Shown: positions 1 through 7,382 of the stretch, in pieces
Layout: every line of letters starts with the position of its first letter
How positions within the stretch are numbered: the first letter of the stretch is position 1
DNA from: an uncultured Acetatifactor sp.
GTDB taxonomy: Bacteria; Bacillota; Clostridia; Lachnospirales; Lachnospiraceae
DNA: 50,775 nucleotides
Assembly: GCA_910586515.1 (NCBI GenBank)
Contig: CAJUGL010000022.1
Span: 1 to 50,775, forward strand
Direction of reading: 5' to 3'
Notes under the pieces: generated by a model
What the model saw: only the letters and a program-made list of their open reading frames with translations
Databases searched by the model: none
What the model was told of the DNA's origin: nothing
Position numbers and translations under genes: made by a program

Positions 1-53
1 CCGCCTAAATCTTAGCTTTCCTGCACTTTCTGGCCTTCCTCAAAACTTCGCCT

Positions 54-533
54 TTACTTATGGTATGGCGCCCCCTGTATAATACGAAAAGCCCGGTAAA
101 CCTGCTCTGCCAGGATCACCCGCATCAGCTGATGCGGAAAGGTCATGTCCGAAAAGCTTAAGGCCATGTCTGCCCTCCTGCGAACGGACTCATGCAGGCC
201 CAGGGACCCCCCAATGACAAACACAATATGGCTGGTTCCCTTGACCGCCAGGCCTTCCATCCATCCCGCAAACCCTTCTGAAGTCAGGCGTTTCCCCTCA
301 ATCTCCAGAGAACAGACAAAGGCGTCCTCCCGGATTTTCTCCAGAAGGCGCCTTCCCTCTTTTTCCCTGATCTGCTCCTCCAGGGCTGCACCTGCCCCGT
401 CAGGCGTTTTTTCATCCGCTACTTCCAGAATTTCCAGTTTGCAGTATCTGCTTAACCGTTTCTCATATTCTGCAACAGCGTCTCTGTAAAATTTTTCCTT
501 AATTTTACCCACACAAGCAATACTGATTTTCAA
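54..533 (-). CDS. rlmH: RlmH, 23S rRNA (pseudouridine-1915-N3) methyltransferase
   Basis: SPOUT-class methyltransferase that uses S-adenosylmethionine to methylate N3 of pseudouridine 1915 in helix 69 of 23S rRNA, acting on assembled ribosomes. The 159-residue length matches the family (about 155-160). Visible hallmarks are the N-terminal KISIACVGKIKEKFY strand, the cofactor-binding FVIGGSLGL loop at about residues 105-113, the SDMTFPHQLMRVILAEQVYRA knot region, and the diagnostic GAPYHK C-terminus. The product is cytoplasmic. It is the last gene of the minus-strand series in the window, and no gene can be called in the 53 bases beyond its stop. Nothing is odd about it. Identification is very secure. 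Confidence 0.97.
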   Translation of the reverse strand: MKISIACVGKIKEKFYRDAVAEYEKRLSRYCKLEILEVADEKTPDGAGAALEEQIREKEGRRLLEKIREDAFVCSLEIEGKRLTSEGFAGWMEGLAVKGTSHIVFVIGGSLGLHESVRRRADMALSFSDMTFPHQLMRVILAEQVYRAFRIIQGAPYHK

Positions 534-595
534 TTGGATTCCTCTTCCCTGTCAAATGCTCTCCCGTCAAATTTCTCCAGTCAAATGTCCTCTGT

Positions 596-1237
596 TCACT
601 CTGTTTCCTTATCCTGTCCATAGACCATCTCATAGACCGTATCGTCAATAAGCTTTTCCAGAAATCCCTGATCCAGATTCAGAAACTGATGGTTCAGCCT
701 GGCCTTAATGATTTCAAAACGTTTAAAAAAGAGAACTTCCCCTTCCTCCACGGAGTAACTTTCCTCCATAGAATGACTTTCCTCCATGGAATGACTTCTC
801 TCCATAGACCGGCCTCTCTCTATCTCAATCTGCCGGTCCAGCTCCTCTGCCCGGAGATTCTGTCTGCACCACTCCAGAAGCGCTGCTTTGACAGAATTTT
901 CGGATTCTGCACGTTTTTCAAATTTCAGGGCGTTTTTCATAGATACGATGCCGGCCACCACAAATAAGATAAACACGGCGGCCATTACACCATAGAACAG
1001 ATAGGCATTCCTGAAATGCAGCGGTATCACTCCTGTGATTCCAAGCACCAAAACGATGATTCCCAGACCTCCCACAGCCAGTAAGACCCATGCGGAAGAA
1101 CGATTATCACTGGCTCTCTCGGCATTGTCCCGATAGGGAACATTTAACCGCGCATCATCCACCAGCGCGCTTCCGCAGTCGGCGCAATTCGAAATACCAT
1201 CCCTATACTCGCTTTTACATTTTGGACACCAAGGCAT
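596..1237 (-). CDS. zinc-ribbon membrane protein with hexapeptide repeats
   Basis: 213-residue protein of unknown function. It starts with a CPKCKSEY...CADCG double-CxxC zinc ribbon (residues 4-22), a form seen in many DUF2007-like and zinc-ribbon membrane proteins. Two hydrophobic segments follow at about residues 49-68 and 78-100, so the ribbon is probably cytoplasmic and membrane-tethered. The middle carries three in-frame hexapeptide repeats (MERSHS, MEESHS, MEESYS), an 18-bp tandem repeat at about 751-806 that could vary by slippage. The C-terminal part, FEIIKARLNHQFLNLDQGF onward, looks helical. It lies 62 bases upstream of rlmH on the same strand. No enzymatic motif was recognised. Confidence 0.8.
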   Translation of the reverse strand: MPWCPKCKSEYRDGISNCADCGSALVDDARLNVPYRDNAERASDNRSSAWVLLAVGGLGIIVLVLGITGVIPLHFRNAYLFYGVMAAVFILFVVAGIVSMKNALKFEKRAESENSVKAALLEWCRQNLRAEELDRQIEIERGRSMERSHSMEESHSMEESYSVEEGEVLFFKRFEIIKARLNHQFLNLDQGFLEKLIDDTVYEMVYGQDKETE

Positions 1238-1290
1238 ATCTGTCTACCTACTTTCTTCTTCTGAATCAGCTTAGAACAAAGCACATGACA

Positions 1291-1599
1291 CTACTTAGAT
1301 GTAAATTCATAATCCATACAGGTTCTGTTGCAGGTAACGCTCCTGACATATTTTCCGGCTTCCACATGGGCCGGATGATTCTGATAGGTCATCAGCGCGT
1401 CCAGAGTTTCAAAAGTGGAAGTCAGTGCAATGTCGCAGTTACTGGAAGACAGCTGATTCCGAATCACCTGAATTTCCACAGCTCCGGGCACCAGGGCTTT
1501 AATAGGCTCCAACAACGCCTTCATTTTCTCTCCTGCCTGTCTTTTCTCTTCCCCGGAAAGTCCCTCCGCAAAATTCCATAACACAATATGTTTTACCAT
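1291..1599 (-). CDS. Dabb (stress-responsive A/B barrel) domain protein
   Basis: 102-residue protein made almost entirely of one Dabb ferredoxin-like barrel. The start MVKHIVLWNF, the mid-motif GAVEIQVIRNQLSSSNCDIAL and the later YQNHPAHVEAGKYVRSV are characteristic. Family members form dimers; some are oxygenases or cyclases, but most in Firmicutes have no known substrate. The ATG at 1599 was chosen because a GGAG-type ribosome-binding site (GCAGGAGAAAT) sits just upstream and the fold begins there. A longer in-frame opening to 1674 only reads repeat DNA. Its upstream region is the tandem repeat array that grew from the nfnB end, so its promoter either lies in the repeats or it depends on read-through from nfnB. 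Confidence 0.9.
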   Translation of the reverse strand: MVKHIVLWNFAEGLSGEEKRQAGEKMKALLEPIKALVPGAVEIQVIRNQLSSSNCDIALTSTFETLDALMTYQNHPAHVEAGKYVRSVTCNRTCMDYEFTSK

Positions 1600-1658
1600 A
1601 ATATTTCTCCTGCAATTCTTGTTTAGCAGGACATGCCCAGGCTTTACCAGGCATATCC

Positions 1659-1905
1659 TGCCGCTTAAACACATGTCTATCCCTTTCGCTGCCGTATTAC
1701 CTGCCGCTTAAGTATTCGTCTATCCCTTTCGCTGCCGCTTTTCCGGCACCTCATGGCTGGCCATGGGTGCGTATTACCTGCCGCTTAAGTATTCGTCTAT
1801 TCCTTTCGCTGCCGCCTTTCCGGCACCTCATGGCTGGCCATGGGTGCGTATTACCTGCCGCTTAAGTATTCGTCTATTCCTTTCGCTGCCGCCTTTCCGG
1901 CACCC
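1659..1905. repeat. 77-bp tandem repeat derived from the 3' end of nfnB
   Basis: The block containing CTTAAGTATTCGTCTAT recurs with its CTTAAG at 1707, 1784 and 1861, an exact 77-bp period. A fourth, diverged and shorter copy (CCGCTTAAACACATGTCTAT) starts at about 1660. The copy at 1861 is the genuine coding end of nfnB; the others lie outside the reading frame. Each full unit also contains a near-perfect hairpin, GCACC-T-CATGGC / GCCATG-GGTGC, absent from the coding copy, which has only one arm (CACCCATGGCCAG). This looks like duplication by slippage or template switching at a palindrome. Confidence 0.9.
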
Positions 1906-3236
1906 ATGGCCAGGATTACGGTAGCAGCGCCTGTGACGGCGTCGCCGCCCGCGTAGACCCCTTCCTTGCTGGTCTGCCCGTTGCTTTCCTCTGCCACGAT
2001 GCATTTCCACTTGTTGGTCTCAAGTCCCTCGGTAGTAGCGGAAATCAGGGGATTGGGGGAAGTGCCCAGAGACATGATCACCGTATCCAGTTCCATGGTG
2101 AATTCGGAATCCGGAATCTCCACAGGACGTCTGCGCCCGGAGGCGTCCGGCTCTCCCAGTTCCATCCGAATGCATTTCATGCCTGTCACCCATCCCTTTT
2201 CATCCGCCAGAATCTCCGTGGGATTGGTCAGCAGGTCAAAAATGATTCCCTCCTCTTTGGCATGATGAACCTCCTCCACTCTGGCCGGAAGCTCCTCCTC
2301 GCTGCGGCGGTACACGATATGCACTTCCGCCCCCAGGCGCAGAGCCGTCCTGGCCGCGTCCATGGCCACGTTTCCGCCTCCCACAACAGCTACTTTTCGG
2401 CTGTGCATAATAGGCGTATTGGAATCGTCTTCAAAGGCCTTCATGAGATTGCTCCTGGTGAGGTACTCATTGGCGGAGAAAACGCCGTTGGAATTCTCCC
2501 CGGGAATGCCCATGAATTTGGGAAGTCCGGCGCCGGAACCGATAAATACAGCCTCGAACCCTTCCTCCTGAATCAACTGGTCAATGGTGACGGACTTTCC
2601 CACCACCACATTAGTCTCAATCTTCACGCCCAGGGCTTTCACATTCTCAATCTCTTCCGCCACAACCGCTTTCTTCGGAAGACGAAATTCCGGAATTCCG
2701 TACACCAATACTCCTCCCGGCTCGTGAAGGGCCTCGAAAATGGTTACGTCATATCCCATCCTGGCCAGATCTCCCGCACAGGTCAGGCCTGCAGGACCGG
2801 AACCGATCACGGCGACTTTCTTTCCCTTTCTCTCTTCCGCGCCCCTGGGCCTGATTCCCTTTTCCCTTGCCCAGTCTGCCACGAAACGCTCCAGTTTGCC
2901 GATGGAGACAGGGTCTCCCTTGATCCCCCGGATGCATTTCCCCTCGCACTGGGTCTCCTGGGGACATACACGCCCGCAGACTGCCGGAAGCGCGCTGGAC
3001 TGGCTGATAATCTGATAGGCCTCCTGAATATCCCCCTCCTTTACTTTTTCAATAAAGCCTGGAATATCAATGGCCACCGGGCATCCCTTGACGCACTGGG
3101 CGTTTTTGCAGTTGATACAGCGGGCCGATTCTGCCTGGGCTTCCTCCTGATTATAACCCAGACATACTTCCTCAAAATTGGCTGCACGCTCTCTGGCATC
3201 CTGTTCCCTTACCGGAATCTTCGTTAAAACATCCAT
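1851..3236 (-). CDS. nfnB: NfnB / glutamate synthase small-subunit-like flavoprotein
   Basis: 461-residue iron-sulfur flavoprotein of the GltD/NfnB family. Eight cysteines for two [4Fe-4S] clusters are visible: C40, C43, C48, C52 and C87, C91, C97, C101. An FAD-binding GSGPAG follows at 145-150, and an NAD(P)-binding VVGGGNVAMD at about 285-295. Such proteins are often annotated homotetrameric NADPH glutamate synthase (gltA). The immediately upstream NfnA-type flavin/2Fe-2S subunit argues instead for NfnAB, the electron-bifurcating NADH-dependent reduced ferredoxin:NADP oxidoreductase of clostridia. The two genes are 26 bases apart with a GGAGGAG site before this start. The 3' end has been tandemly duplicated downstream without altering the frame. 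Confidence 0.92.
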   Translation of the reverse strand: MDVLTKIPVREQDARERAANFEEVCLGYNQEEAQAESARCINCKNAQCVKGCPVAIDIPGFIEKVKEGDIQEAYQIISQSSALPAVCGRVCPQETQCEGKCIRGIKGDPVSIGKLERFVADWAREKGIRPRGAEERKGKKVAVIGSGPAGLTCAGDLARMGYDVTIFEALHEPGGVLVYGIPEFRLPKKAVVAEEIENVKALGVKIETNVVVGKSVTIDQLIQEEGFEAVFIGSGAGLPKFMGIPGENSNGVFSANEYLTRSNLMKAFEDDSNTPIMHSRKVAVVGGGNVAMDAARTALRLGAEVHIVYRRSEEELPARVEEVHHAKEEGIIFDLLTNPTEILADEKGWVTGMKCIRMELGEPDASGRRRPVEIPDSEFTMELDTVIMSLGTSPNPLISATTEGLETNKWKCIVAEESNGQTSKEGVYAGGDAVTGAATVILAMGAGKAAAKGIDEYLSGR

Positions 3237-3262
3237 TTATTGTCACTCCTCCATATTCTCTA

Positions 3263-4141
3263 TCAACCGCAGTTCCCGCAGCCGCCATGGTGGGTATCCC
3301 CCTCCTGGAGCTTCAGCATGGCCCTGCCCTCCTCTGTCTTATAAATGGTCTGACGCCGCATGGCCTCGTCGAAATTCACGGCATGGCCGTCGAACTCCGG
3401 CCCGTCCACACAGGCAAACTTCACTTTTCCGTCTACAGTTACACGGCAGGCCCCACACATGCCCGTGCCGTCCACCATAATGGGATTCAGGCTCACCACA
3501 GTGGGAATATTCAGCTCTTTGGTCAGCAGGCATACAAATTTCATCATGATCATGGGACCGATGGCAATGCACAGATCATACTGCTTTCCTTCTGCAACCA
3601 GGTCCTTGATAGTCTGGGTCACCATGCCGCTTCTTCCATAGGAACCGTCGTCCGTGGTAATGTAGAGATTCCCGGCCACAGCCTCCATCTCCTTCTCCAG
3701 AATCAGCAGATTTTTGGTCTTGCTTCCCACGATCACATCCGCAGCCACGCCATGCTCATGGAGCCATTTCACCTGAGGATACACCGGAGCCGCTCCCACG
3801 CCCCCTGCCACAAAGAGGATTTTCTTCTTTTTCAGTTCCTCTGTATCCTCATTCACCAATTCGGAAGGGCATCCCAGAGGACCCACAAAATCCCGGAAGG
3901 CATCCCCCTCTTTCAGTTCCGCCATCATTTGGGTTGCGGCTCCAACGCACTGAAATACGATGGTCACGGTTCCCTTCTCTCTGTCGTAATCACAGATGGT
4001 AAGAGGAATTCTCTCCCCCTCGGCATCCGTGCGCACAATGACAAACTGTCCCGGCTGGCAGGTTTTTGCCGTTCTCGCCGCTTCCACATCCATGAGATAA
4101 ATGTTTGTGGTAAGTTCCTGTTTCCTTACAATTCTATACAT
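3263..4141 (-). CDS. nfnA: NfnA, ferredoxin-NADP oxidoreductase subunit alpha
   Basis: 292-residue FAD and [2Fe-2S] subunit of the FNR/PyrK-like group, partner of the downstream nfnB product. The flavin-binding barrel occupies about residues 1-100 (RIPLTICDYD), and the NAD-binding VAGGVGAAPVYPQ is at 111-123. The cluster region VDGTGMCGACRV...FACVDGPEFDG supplies C229, C232 and C244, with an Asp (about 224) where the Thermotoga enzyme is reported to use an unusual aspartate ligand. Another Cys pair closes the chain (GGCGNCG). The complex exchanges electrons between NADH, ferredoxin and NADPH in fermentative metabolism. It starts only 11 bases after the zinc-ribbon TPR gene, so all are probably co-transcribed. 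Confidence 0.92.
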   Translation of the reverse strand: MYRIVRKQELTTNIYLMDVEAARTAKTCQPGQFVIVRTDAEGERIPLTICDYDREKGTVTIVFQCVGAATQMMAELKEGDAFRDFVGPLGCPSELVNEDTEELKKKKILFVAGGVGAAPVYPQVKWLHEHGVAADVIVGSKTKNLLILEKEMEAVAGNLYITTDDGSYGRSGMVTQTIKDLVAEGKQYDLCIAIGPMIMMKFVCLLTKELNIPTVVSLNPIMVDGTGMCGACRVTVDGKVKFACVDGPEFDGHAVNFDEAMRRQTIYKTEEGRAMLKLQEGDTHHGGCGNCG

Positions 4142-4152
4142 AATCCACCTCT

Positions 4153-5646
4153 CTACTCCTCTTCCGAAGAATCTTCCCTTTCTTCAAAATCAATCAGGCT
4201 CAGGCGGCCTTTGTCATCCCGCTCCAGCTTGTAACGCTTTCCCGTATAAGCATTTACCGCAAAGTTATTCCCCGTTCTGGTCACGCCGCCGTCCGCCGTG
4301 CGGTAATACTCCGCTATTACATAAAAGTCATCCACTTTGTTAATATTGCGCACATATAGATACTCATACTGATAGGAATCTCCTGACTCGTCAAAGTGAC
4401 CTTCCCTGTCATAGATTTTTCCGGTGCCCAGCGCGTGCTCAATGATGGAATCCACTGCCTCCTGCGTGGTATAGTCCGTATTCATCACCAATCGGTAATT
4501 CCGCTCCGCAATGGTCCCTGTCACTCCTTCTACAATCCTGGCAAACTTAAAACAGGACTTGCCCAACGGCATGGGAATGGGACCTGTGTATACAGTTGAG
4601 GAACAGGTAGGCTCACTGCCGTCCGTGGTATAATATACATCCTCGCTCTCACTGGTGACCTCGATAAAAATCGGAAAATTGTATTCACCGCTCAGCGCAC
4701 TGATCTCCGGGGCGGGAATTTCATTGTTCTCAATATGGTATTCCTTGGACACAATCTCACTCTCCGTACCCCTCTCATTGACGAAATAGGAAGTAATCAC
4801 ATAGTCTCCGTTTTCCAATATGATCGGCGCCGTATACTGAGTGCTGTCTTTGGTGGGCCTGCTCCCATCCATTGTATAATAAATCTTTCCGGCTCCGGCC
4901 GCAGTCAGCTTCAGCGGCTGAATACTGGTATAGTATCCCTCGTTTACGCTGAACTCCGGCGCCCTGGCAATGTAGCTCTGGTATGTGGACATCAGCGATT
5001 CGTTACCGCTTGCCAGCAGCAATGTATTGATCGTCTGATAGTCTCCTCTGTCCCGATATATGGCAATCAGCTTCCCGTAAGCGCCGTTCAGCTGCTCGGC
5101 GGTAGTATTCTGGTTTTTCACAATCTCCCGCAGGAGAAACTCATATTCAATTTTATTGTTTTTCAGATAATATACATCTGCTAAGCTGAACATCAACTCG
5201 ACATTGCCGCTGTCAAGTTCCAGGGCACGGCTGTAATGGACTAATGCCTCATCGTATTTCCCAAGAGAAATACACTGCTCGGCCCTGTCTACCTGAAAAT
5301 CCTCGGAATAATAGCCATAGACATACCACGCCGCGCCGCCTGCCGCAAGCCCCAGAAGAATCACCAGAGCCAGCAGCACCTTAATCCACCGCCTTTTCCT
5401 GGGCGCGGTTCCCTGCTCCGTGTCCGACTCTTCCCATCCCTCTTCGGCTTTCTCTGCAGCCCCCGGCTCCTCTTCCCCGGCCATATCCTCATGAAGCTCT
5501 TCCAGAATATTATTGATGGTCTGCTCCATGTCGCGTTCCAGCTCAGGTTCAAAATCAGGCACAATGTGAATATCTTCACCGCAAGATTCACAATACAGAG
5601 TGCCCTCGGCCATTTCCTCTCCGCAATTGGGACACTTCATCTCCAC
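4153..5646 (-). CDS. zinc-ribbon, membrane-anchored TPR / chitobiase-C-like protein
   Basis: 497-residue protein with an unusual domain order. A zinc ribbon (CPNCGEE...CESCGED) lies at 5-23. An acidic low-complexity stretch follows to about 80, then KRRW and one membrane helix (about 89-110). TPR-like helices follow (ISLGKYDEALVHYSRALELD). Next come two chitobiase/beta-hexosaminidase C-terminal-type (CHB_HEX_C_1) beta domains, each with a YYTxDGSxPT signature, and a C-terminal beta region. The topology suggests the ribbon is inside and the TPR and beta domains outside. Translation appears to start at GTG 5644-5646 with AGAGGTAGA upstream; the ATG two codons later has no suitable spacing. Function is unknown. 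It sits between fhs (12 bases upstream) and nfnA (11 bases downstream). Confidence 0.85.
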   Translation of the reverse strand: MEMKCPNCGEEMAEGTLYCESCGEDIHIVPDFEPELERDMEQTINNILEELHEDMAGEEEPGAAEKAEEGWEESDTEQGTAPRKRRWIKVLLALVILLGLAAGGAAWYVYGYYSEDFQVDRAEQCISLGKYDEALVHYSRALELDSGNVELMFSLADVYYLKNNKIEYEFLLREIVKNQNTTAEQLNGAYGKLIAIYRDRGDYQTINTLLLASGNESLMSTYQSYIARAPEFSVNEGYYTSIQPLKLTAAGAGKIYYTMDGSRPTKDSTQYTAPIILENGDYVITSYFVNERGTESEIVSKEYHIENNEIPAPEISALSGEYNFPIFIEVTSESEDVYYTTDGSEPTCSSTVYTGPIPMPLGKSCFKFARIVEGVTGTIAERNYRLVMNTDYTTQEAVDSIIEHALGTGKIYDREGHFDESGDSYQYEYLYVRNINKVDDFYVIAEYYRTADGGVTRTGNNFAVNAYTGKRYKLERDDKGRLSLIDFEEREDSSEEE

Positions 5647-5658
5647 TCTACCTCTATA

Positions 5659-7329
5659 TCAGAACAGCCCGGTAATCGCACCGTCCTCATTTACATCAAT
5701 CCCAAATGCCGAAGGGTTCTTGGAAAGGCCGGGCATTGTCACCACATCTCCTGTCAGCGCTACCACAAACCCGGCTCCCGCGGACACATACACCTCTCTG
5801 ACAGTTAGTTCAAAACCGCTGGGACGTCCCAGGCGCTTGGGATTATCCGAGAGAGAATACTGATTTTTCGCCATGCAGACCGGCAGCTTTCCGAAGCCCA
5901 GCTCTGTCAGCTTACGAAGCTGCCTTTTGGCTGCCGCCGAAAAAACCACGCTCCCGGCCCCGTATATTTCCTTCGCCACCGTCCGTATTTTATCCTCCAG
6001 AGGCATCTCGTCCTCATACAGCGTATGGAAACTGTTCTCTCCGGCTGCCAATACTTCCAACACCTTCTCCGCCAGAGCAATGCCGCCTTCGCCTCCCTTT
6101 GCCCACACCTCGGACAGCGCGAACCGGCATTCTCTCTCCTCACAGAACTCTCTGACAAAACTGATCTCCTGTTCCGTATCGGTCACAAAAGAATTCAGCG
6201 TCACCACAACCGGGACACCGTATTTATGTAAATTCTCAATATGCTTCTCCAGATTAGCGATTCCCTGTTTCAAAGCATCCAGGTTCTCCTGGCCGAGATC
6301 TTCTTTCTTCACTCCTCCATTATACTTTAATGCGCGCACCGTTGCAACAAGTACTACGGCATCCGGCTTCAGCCCCGACATCCGGCACTTAATGTCGAAA
6401 AATTTCTCCGCGCCTAAATCCGCGCCGAAACCCGCCTCAGTGATGCAGTAATCCGCCATTTTTAACGCGGCCATTGTAGCCCTGACCGAATTGCAGCCAT
6501 GGGCAATATTGGCAAAGGGACCTCCGTGCACCAAAGCCGGCGTATGTTCCAGCGTCTGGATCAGATTCGGTTTCAGCGCATCCTTCAGCAGCGCTGCCAT
6601 GGCTCCCACCGCCTGCAAGTCTCCCGCTGTCACCGGCTCTCCCGTCTCATTGTAAGCCACGATTATTCTGGCCAGCCGCTCCTTTAAATCCTTCATGTCT
6701 CTGGCCAGACACAGTATGGCCATAATCTCGCTGGCCACGGTGATCACAAAATGATCCTCCCGCACATACCCGTCTGTCTTTGCCCCCAGGCCTACCACAA
6801 TGTTGCGCAGCACCCTGTCGTTCATATCCATACAACGCTTCCACACAATCTGCCTCGTATCGATTCTAAGCGCGTTTCCCTGCTGAATATGATTATCCAG
6901 CAGAGCCGCCAGCAAATTGTTTGCGGAAGTGACGGCATGAAAATCTCCCGTAAAATGAAGATTCAGCTCCTCCATGGGAACCACCTGCGCATATCCGCCT
7001 CCTGCCGCTCCGCCCTTGATGCCGAAGCAGGGACCCAAGGAAGGCTCCCGCAGAGCGATAACCGCCTTTTTCCCCAATTTGCCGAATGCCTGGCCCAGGC
7101 CTACGCTGGTGGTAGTCTTGCCCTCTCCCGCAGGAGTCGGGTTGATTGCCGTCACCAGAATCAGTTTTCCGGAGGGTCTCTTCTCCAATCCTTCCAGAAA
7201 CCCTTCCGACAGCTTTGCCTTATATCTGCCGTATAATTCCAGCTCATCCTCCTGAATCCCCAGCCTCCCGGCTACCTGCGCAATAGGTTCCATCACTGCT
7301 TCCTGTGCGATCTGTATGTCTGTTTTCAT
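5659..7329 (-). CDS. fhs: formate--tetrahydrofolate ligase
   Basis: ATP-dependent ligase joining formate to tetrahydrofolate to give 10-formyl-THF, the entry step of the methyl branch of one-carbon (Wood-Ljungdahl-type) metabolism and a source of formyl groups for purines. The 556-residue length is typical. Visible motifs are the P-loop PTPAGEGKTTTSVGLGQ (65-80), REPSLGPCFGIKGGAAGGGY, the HGGPFANIAHGCNS block, and a C-terminal MPGLSKNPSAFGIDVNEDG. An AAGGAG site precedes the ATG. It begins 53 bases after ftsK and is followed within 12 bases by the zinc-ribbon TPR gene, which suggests one transcript that also includes nfnAB. No riboswitch fits in the short leader. Confidence 0.98.
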   Translation of the reverse strand: MKTDIQIAQEAVMEPIAQVAGRLGIQEDELELYGRYKAKLSEGFLEGLEKRPSGKLILVTAINPTPAGEGKTTTSVGLGQAFGKLGKKAVIALREPSLGPCFGIKGGAAGGGYAQVVPMEELNLHFTGDFHAVTSANNLLAALLDNHIQQGNALRIDTRQIVWKRCMDMNDRVLRNIVVGLGAKTDGYVREDHFVITVASEIMAILCLARDMKDLKERLARIIVAYNETGEPVTAGDLQAVGAMAALLKDALKPNLIQTLEHTPALVHGGPFANIAHGCNSVRATMAALKMADYCITEAGFGADLGAEKFFDIKCRMSGLKPDAVVLVATVRALKYNGGVKKEDLGQENLDALKQGIANLEKHIENLHKYGVPVVVTLNSFVTDTEQEISFVREFCEERECRFALSEVWAKGGEGGIALAEKVLEVLAAGENSFHTLYEDEMPLEDKIRTVAKEIYGAGSVVFSAAAKRQLRKLTELGFGKLPVCMAKNQYSLSDNPKRLGRPSGFELTVREVYVSAGAGFVVALTGDVVTMPGLSKNPSAFGIDVNEDGAITGLF

Positions 7330-7382
7330 GGGCCTTCTCCTTTTCTGCTCTTTTTTTCGGCTGTCCCTTCCGCCTGATACCG

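Noticed and set aside
1828..2010. 60-codon frame in the nfnB repeat region
   Set aside because: Antisense-free shadow of nfnB in another frame created by the repeat; no SD, Arg/Gly-rich.
7330..7382. Riboswitch (ZTP or THF type) before fhs
   Set aside because: Only 53 bases separate ftsK and fhs, too little for either class, and no conserved motif is seen.
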